Below are positions 60,701 through 64,000 of a DNA stretch of 64,000 nucleotides, piece after piece. Source of the DNA: Scolanthus callimorphus (taxonomy: Eukaryota > Cnidaria > Anthozoa > Actiniaria > Edwardsiidae). Position numbers and translations under genes: made by a program. Positions within the stretch are counted from its first letter, which is position 1. Every line of letters begins with the position of its first letter. The stretch covers positions 7,744,953 to 7,808,952 of the forward strand of contig CM066913.1 in NCBI GenBank assembly GCA_033964015.1. The letters run 5' to 3'. The notes beneath the pieces were generated by a model. The model worked only from the letters and a program-made list of their open reading frames with translations. It did not search any database and had not been told where the DNA came from.

Positions 60701-62824
60701 TCACTGCTCTCCATCTCGACACTATGAAGCAATGCAGAGAAATGCAAGCAATCAGATACGCAGAGAAGAGAATGGCTTAGTTAACACCCATCAGGGTATA
60801 AAAACAAGATGGCTTCGAACTTAATAATTAATGACATTATAATGACTCCCAAGACTAGTATAAAACCCATTCAGGTAGGTCACTTATCCACTTGTCTTCC
60901 ATCAAGGAGTTTTTAAAAACATTTAAGACATATACGTTTATTATTTACTTTTAGTGTAGGTAATGCCAGTTGGAAATAGAGTATGGAATGCATGGTTTTC
61001 TAAAAGTGCGCGAAAAAGTGCTTTAAAAAAATACTGCTGCGAAAAAGTGCTTAATACTGCCTTCTGGAAGATATTCAATAGATATGTTGGTTTATGATGC
61101 TTTTAGTGGCTGCATGATGATTTGGGTTATCTACCGCACGTTATAAATATGAACGATATCTCGTGTAAATTATTAACGAAGTAGAATTCCTTGAGATCGA
61201 AAGTCATTTCCGAGGTCACTCTGTGGTTATGCGGAACCACGGAGAGACAAAGGAATTGAGGTTCATTGCTTGGAAAACAAAGGCAATCCGAATACCAAAT
61301 TGCATGCAATCTCCCAGGTTCTTATTAATGAGTTTTCGATCACAACTAATAGCAATACCGAGATATGCAATTGAATTGGACTAATGTTTGTTTTGGTTTC
61401 CAGATGTGTGGTCTAAATGGGTAAAGTAAGGGTTAGGCAAGCCAGAACAGAGTACTTGTATTAACCTAGTCTGCTGCCACGTAAGGATTACATAGGATTA
61501 AATTTTACAGTTTATTTTCTTTTATATTCTTGAATACCAGGATCCACATAAAAGGTCCAAAAGTTATTGGATATTATTTCAGGATTTTTCACAACATAGG
61601 GAAAAACATCCCCTCTCCTTTTAGGCATAATTGGCAAAAACCAGATCCACCGCGATGCATGCAAAGCTTTTTTTGTTTACTCAGACGAATGCTTTTGCAA
61701 AGCCATCTGACGGGCATCTGACAAGCGATGTGTTTTCCTATTCAAATATACAGCTCCAATTTCTTAAGTGCCCCTCATCGAAAGTCATTCACGGCTTAGC
61801 CTTTTTGATTCGATAAAAATCGTGTGACATTTCCGATTTTCGTCAGTTTGGGGTCAGGTTGCTGTCCTCGGACAAGTCACCATAGATTATCACTGAGCGA
61901 GACAAATAGAGAAGTCGTGTTTCTAGCAGCCTCCGGCATTATTCATCGACTAAACATACGGTGTTTTGAGAAATAAATCTAAAATATTCCATAAACAAGC
62001 AATGGCATGCAGAAATATAATTACCAGGCCAATATTTATGATAAAACGTGCAGATATAATTACGTTGTATAATTTAATGAACCGCAAGTATGTTGAAAAT
62101 CATATTTCCATGCGACTTTACATAACTATGCCCCATAGTAGCAGATTCAGTTCCAGACGCTGGTCTGAGATAGCTCTGAAGTACTGTAGATTGATATTTA
62201 TGCGAGGACTGATTGTTATCATTTTTCTCTGTGCCTTTTGGAGGCATATTTATTCGGCTTTATTATAAACAATGACAAGATTCCAATATTATTAGCAATT
62301 GTCGAATATAGAACGGTCCATAAAACCATTTTCCACTTCATTGATATCAAAACTAGAAGTGAATTGCACTTTGTACGTAACAGCCATAATAAAACTGAAA
62401 TTCACTTACGGGAAATTTAAAGTTAAAAACAGTCAAGTTGTTTGTTAGAAATTTCCGCTGAGTAAACTATATCAAATAAAACTAACCTCTGGTCCTCTTC
62501 CACGGGTGCGCTCATTGTATACTGCACAGTTTCGTAGCTAGAATTATCAACTTCTGGTTCTCCATTGTAGACCGTTTTTCTTTCCGTACGGGTCGGAGTT
62601 TTCACACTGAATTCAATATCTGACGGCTCGTCACTTTGCATGGCATAGAAATTCGACTGGAGTTTTCCTGGTTGAAATTTTCCAGAGCTTTCCCATCTTA
62701 TTTCTTCGTCGTTTAGTCTGTGGTGCTCGTCTAATTCCACAAGAGGGCCTCTGGAGTCTTCACTCTCTTCCTCCACATCCATGGTGCGGTAATCCACGAT
62801 ATTTGCCAAGCGTTGGCCGTCCGG
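51701..62824 (-). CDS. nexilin/caldesmon-like coiled-coil protein, seven exons
   Basis: Exons in coding order: 62487-62824, 60682-60721, 58752-58929, 57546-57715, 53153-57180, 52707-52746 and 51701-51985. All have AG/GT borders and phases that add up over 5,079 nt. An ATG at 62782 in a GCACCATGG context is a plausible start (about 1,678 residues); coding sequence upstream is not excluded. The first exons carry FQPGKLQSNFYAM and QPGKLKLSLFQ. The long exon alternates charged helices (ERQRRARMLEEQRLREE, EEMERAREELK) with motifs such as NVGRLNLNQFSKF, NVNKLDLSQFSKF and NVGKLDLAQFSKF; the last exon ends the series with RRLDLSKFSAFQ. Nexilin has the same layout (PGKLKLTFEEL followed by RQRQE-type helices), so an actin-associated role is likely. 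Two frame breaks lie in the long exon, near 56711 (one base lost) and 54686 (one gained or two lost). Confidence 0.8.
52359..52522. repeat. hairpin MITE in intron 6 of the nexilin-like gene
   Basis: Arms of about 58 bases, CATCTTGTTGCCACACAATT on the left and AATTGGGTGGCAACAAGATG on the right, with TTCCTTTGGGTGGTT and AACCACCCAAAGGAA further in. The loop is about 45 bp. Confidence 0.75.
54680..54692 (-). other. frame break in the long exon of the nexilin-like gene
   Basis: The frame reading GLSYEK continues as noise, while RVKSEVRRLDVDRI resumes one frame over. Paralogous repeats read LSYDERIKSEV, so a one-base gain in AAAA or a two-base loss is implied. Confidence 0.75.
56704..56716 (-). 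other. frame break in the long exon of the nexilin-like gene
   Basis: IRDKA is followed by a stop 7 codons later, but one frame over the sequence reads SRKLSIDDSIFSRSND, which fits the K-L motif series. One A missing from the AAA run (plus-strand TTT at 56710-56712) explains it. Confidence 0.75.
59777..60064. repeat. multi-stem palindromic element, copy 2
   Basis: Same layout as 17318-17611: middle stem CTCTGAGT (59803-59810) with ACTCAGAG (59848-59855), inner stem TAGCCCAT (59814-59821) with ATGGGCTA (59837-59844) around the identical GAGGCCGAAGGCCGA loop. A second hairpin is GCTACTAGTAGGCTAT with ATAGCCTACTAGTAGC (about 59977-60013), within an AGTCAAATCACACTAGT / ACTAGTGTGATTTGACT pair. 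It lies in an intron of the nexilin-like gene (58930-60681). Confidence 0.7.
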
Positions 62825-64000
62825 CTGTGGAATTAAAGCGAGCAAATAAGTCGAGATGCTTGGGATATACACCGAGTGATCTCTGCTCAACGATGTGACC
62901 AGTGCATGCTAATTGCAAGTTTTGTGACTTGCGCACTGGAGTGGGTTGTACCGTCACGTATTCCTTGTGCTACTCAGCAGGCCGTGAAGAAAATTTAACA
63001 AAGATTATATTCGTATTTACGGACAATGGAATAAAAGATTTCAGTCTTCCGCGAAATAGCTTTGTTCGTTTTATTAACAAGCACTGCATTTGTTTATAAC
63101 CAAAGATTATTTCTCACTGAGAAGGAAACGACAAAATAAATATTAGTAACCTTTATCTCAGAGACCAATTTTATGCCGGTGAAATAGGGTACTCTTGGGC
63201 TAATGTCTTGTGCTTTGACTGGGTCAATGATACCATCACAAATAGGCATTGCACAATCACAAAAACTATCCCACGTACGATTGTCCTTTTCCAGGGTAAT
63301 GCTTGCTGATTGGTTCTCTGTGAAACATGTCTGTGCTTTAACTGCACAATCACAAAAACAAACCCACGTACGATTGTTCTTTTCCAAACGAGTGTCTGAT
63401 GTAGACAAAAAATATTTTTTAATTCAGACATTCAAGCCGGGATGACCTCAAAAACGCTACGCTTTCAATAAATAAAATAATAAAGTCATCGATCTCTCTA
63501 GCAGTTCAAGTAATATATCAACTATATTTAAGCTGCCTATCAGTATGAGAATAGAGTTGACAGCTCTCCATAAATAGTTCCATTTATATCAGCAAGGGTA
63601 CGGGAAGACTGGTGACCCGCGTTTATCAAATTGGGCGTCCCTCCAAAATACTATCAAAACGTATTATAAGGGAATGGAAGAAAAGTATGAAAATCGCGAT
63701 GAAAATCGCGGTTATAAGATTTTTTGTCTGTGGTTCATCCTCCCCCGATTGTTGTAAGGCCCTCTCATTTACTCCTTGTGAAGTTTACTCCCTGTGAAGT
63801 AACAGAAAACTGTAGCGCAAACTCTGGATAATGGTCGAGGTTTCAGCGCTTCTTTTTAATTATAAATACAGCAATAATGTATTAATTTCCACTGCGCGGT
63901 CTCAACCCGAGAGTTTTTAACTGCGAGAGTTTTTAATCCTAGAGTTTTTAACTACAGTTTTTAACTGTAACTGCGCATTACAGCAATAGTAAATACTAAT
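62825..64000. other. upstream region of the nexilin-like gene
   Basis: Presumably intron and/or 5' UTR, since exon 62487-62824 is preceded by a good acceptor (TTCCACAG). No convincing upstream coding exon was found. AGAGTTTTTAACT-type words repeat near 63910-63970. Confidence 0.45.
63251..63388. repeat. imperfect direct duplication, period about 94 bp
   Basis: GCACAATCACAAAAAC followed by CCCACGTACGATTGT and CTTTTCCA occurs at 63251-63293 and again at 63345-63388. The two copies differ by a few bases. Confidence 0.75.

Overview
The window is animal nuclear DNA: intron-rich genes with GT-AG splicing, conserved metazoan orthologues, AATAAA-type poly(A) signals, and intergenic DNA crowded with short inverted-repeat elements and satellites. 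The gene set, the intronless metabotropic-glutamate-like receptor and the repeat landscape suggest an invertebrate, most likely an anthozoan cnidarian (coral or anemone). That assignment is an inference; no species marker was found.

Left part (1-14 kb): three coding exons from the 5' part of SZT2 (minus strand, running off the left edge); single-exon RXYLT1 (minus) head to head with nine-exon MED8 (plus) across a 139-bp shared promoter; and a single-exon class C GPCR (minus) convergent with MED8 and broken by one base. 14-20 kb is intergenic and full of MITE-like inverted repeats, one of which belongs to a family whose stems covary between copies.

Middle (20-35 kb): one giant minus-strand coding unit of about 4,850 codons, mostly 125- and 130-residue repeats that are almost identical. 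The order of the two unit lengths repeats exactly every 12 units (about 4.57 kb). The reading frame is interrupted by about 19 one-base indels, mostly in homopolymers. Where higher-order copies could be compared the indels are not shared, which looks like uncorrected long-read error rather than pseudogene decay. From 35 to 52 kb there is no convincing gene; it holds a 3-kb, 26-bp minisatellite with a TA-flanked MITE inserted at its end, two large fold-back repeats and other inverted or direct repeats.

Right part (51.7-62.8 kb): a seven-exon minus-strand gene for a long nexilin/caldesmon-like protein. It alternates charged helices with short motifs of the type V-[GN]-[KR]-[LI]-x3-4-[FW]. The same motif recurs in the giant repeat protein, so the two same-strand genes may be diverged tandem paralogues with a cytoskeletal role. 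SZT2 (nutrient signalling to mTORC1), RXYLT1 (dystroglycan glycosylation) and MED8 (Mediator) are unrelated housekeeping genes; only RXYLT1 and MED8 are likely co-regulated.
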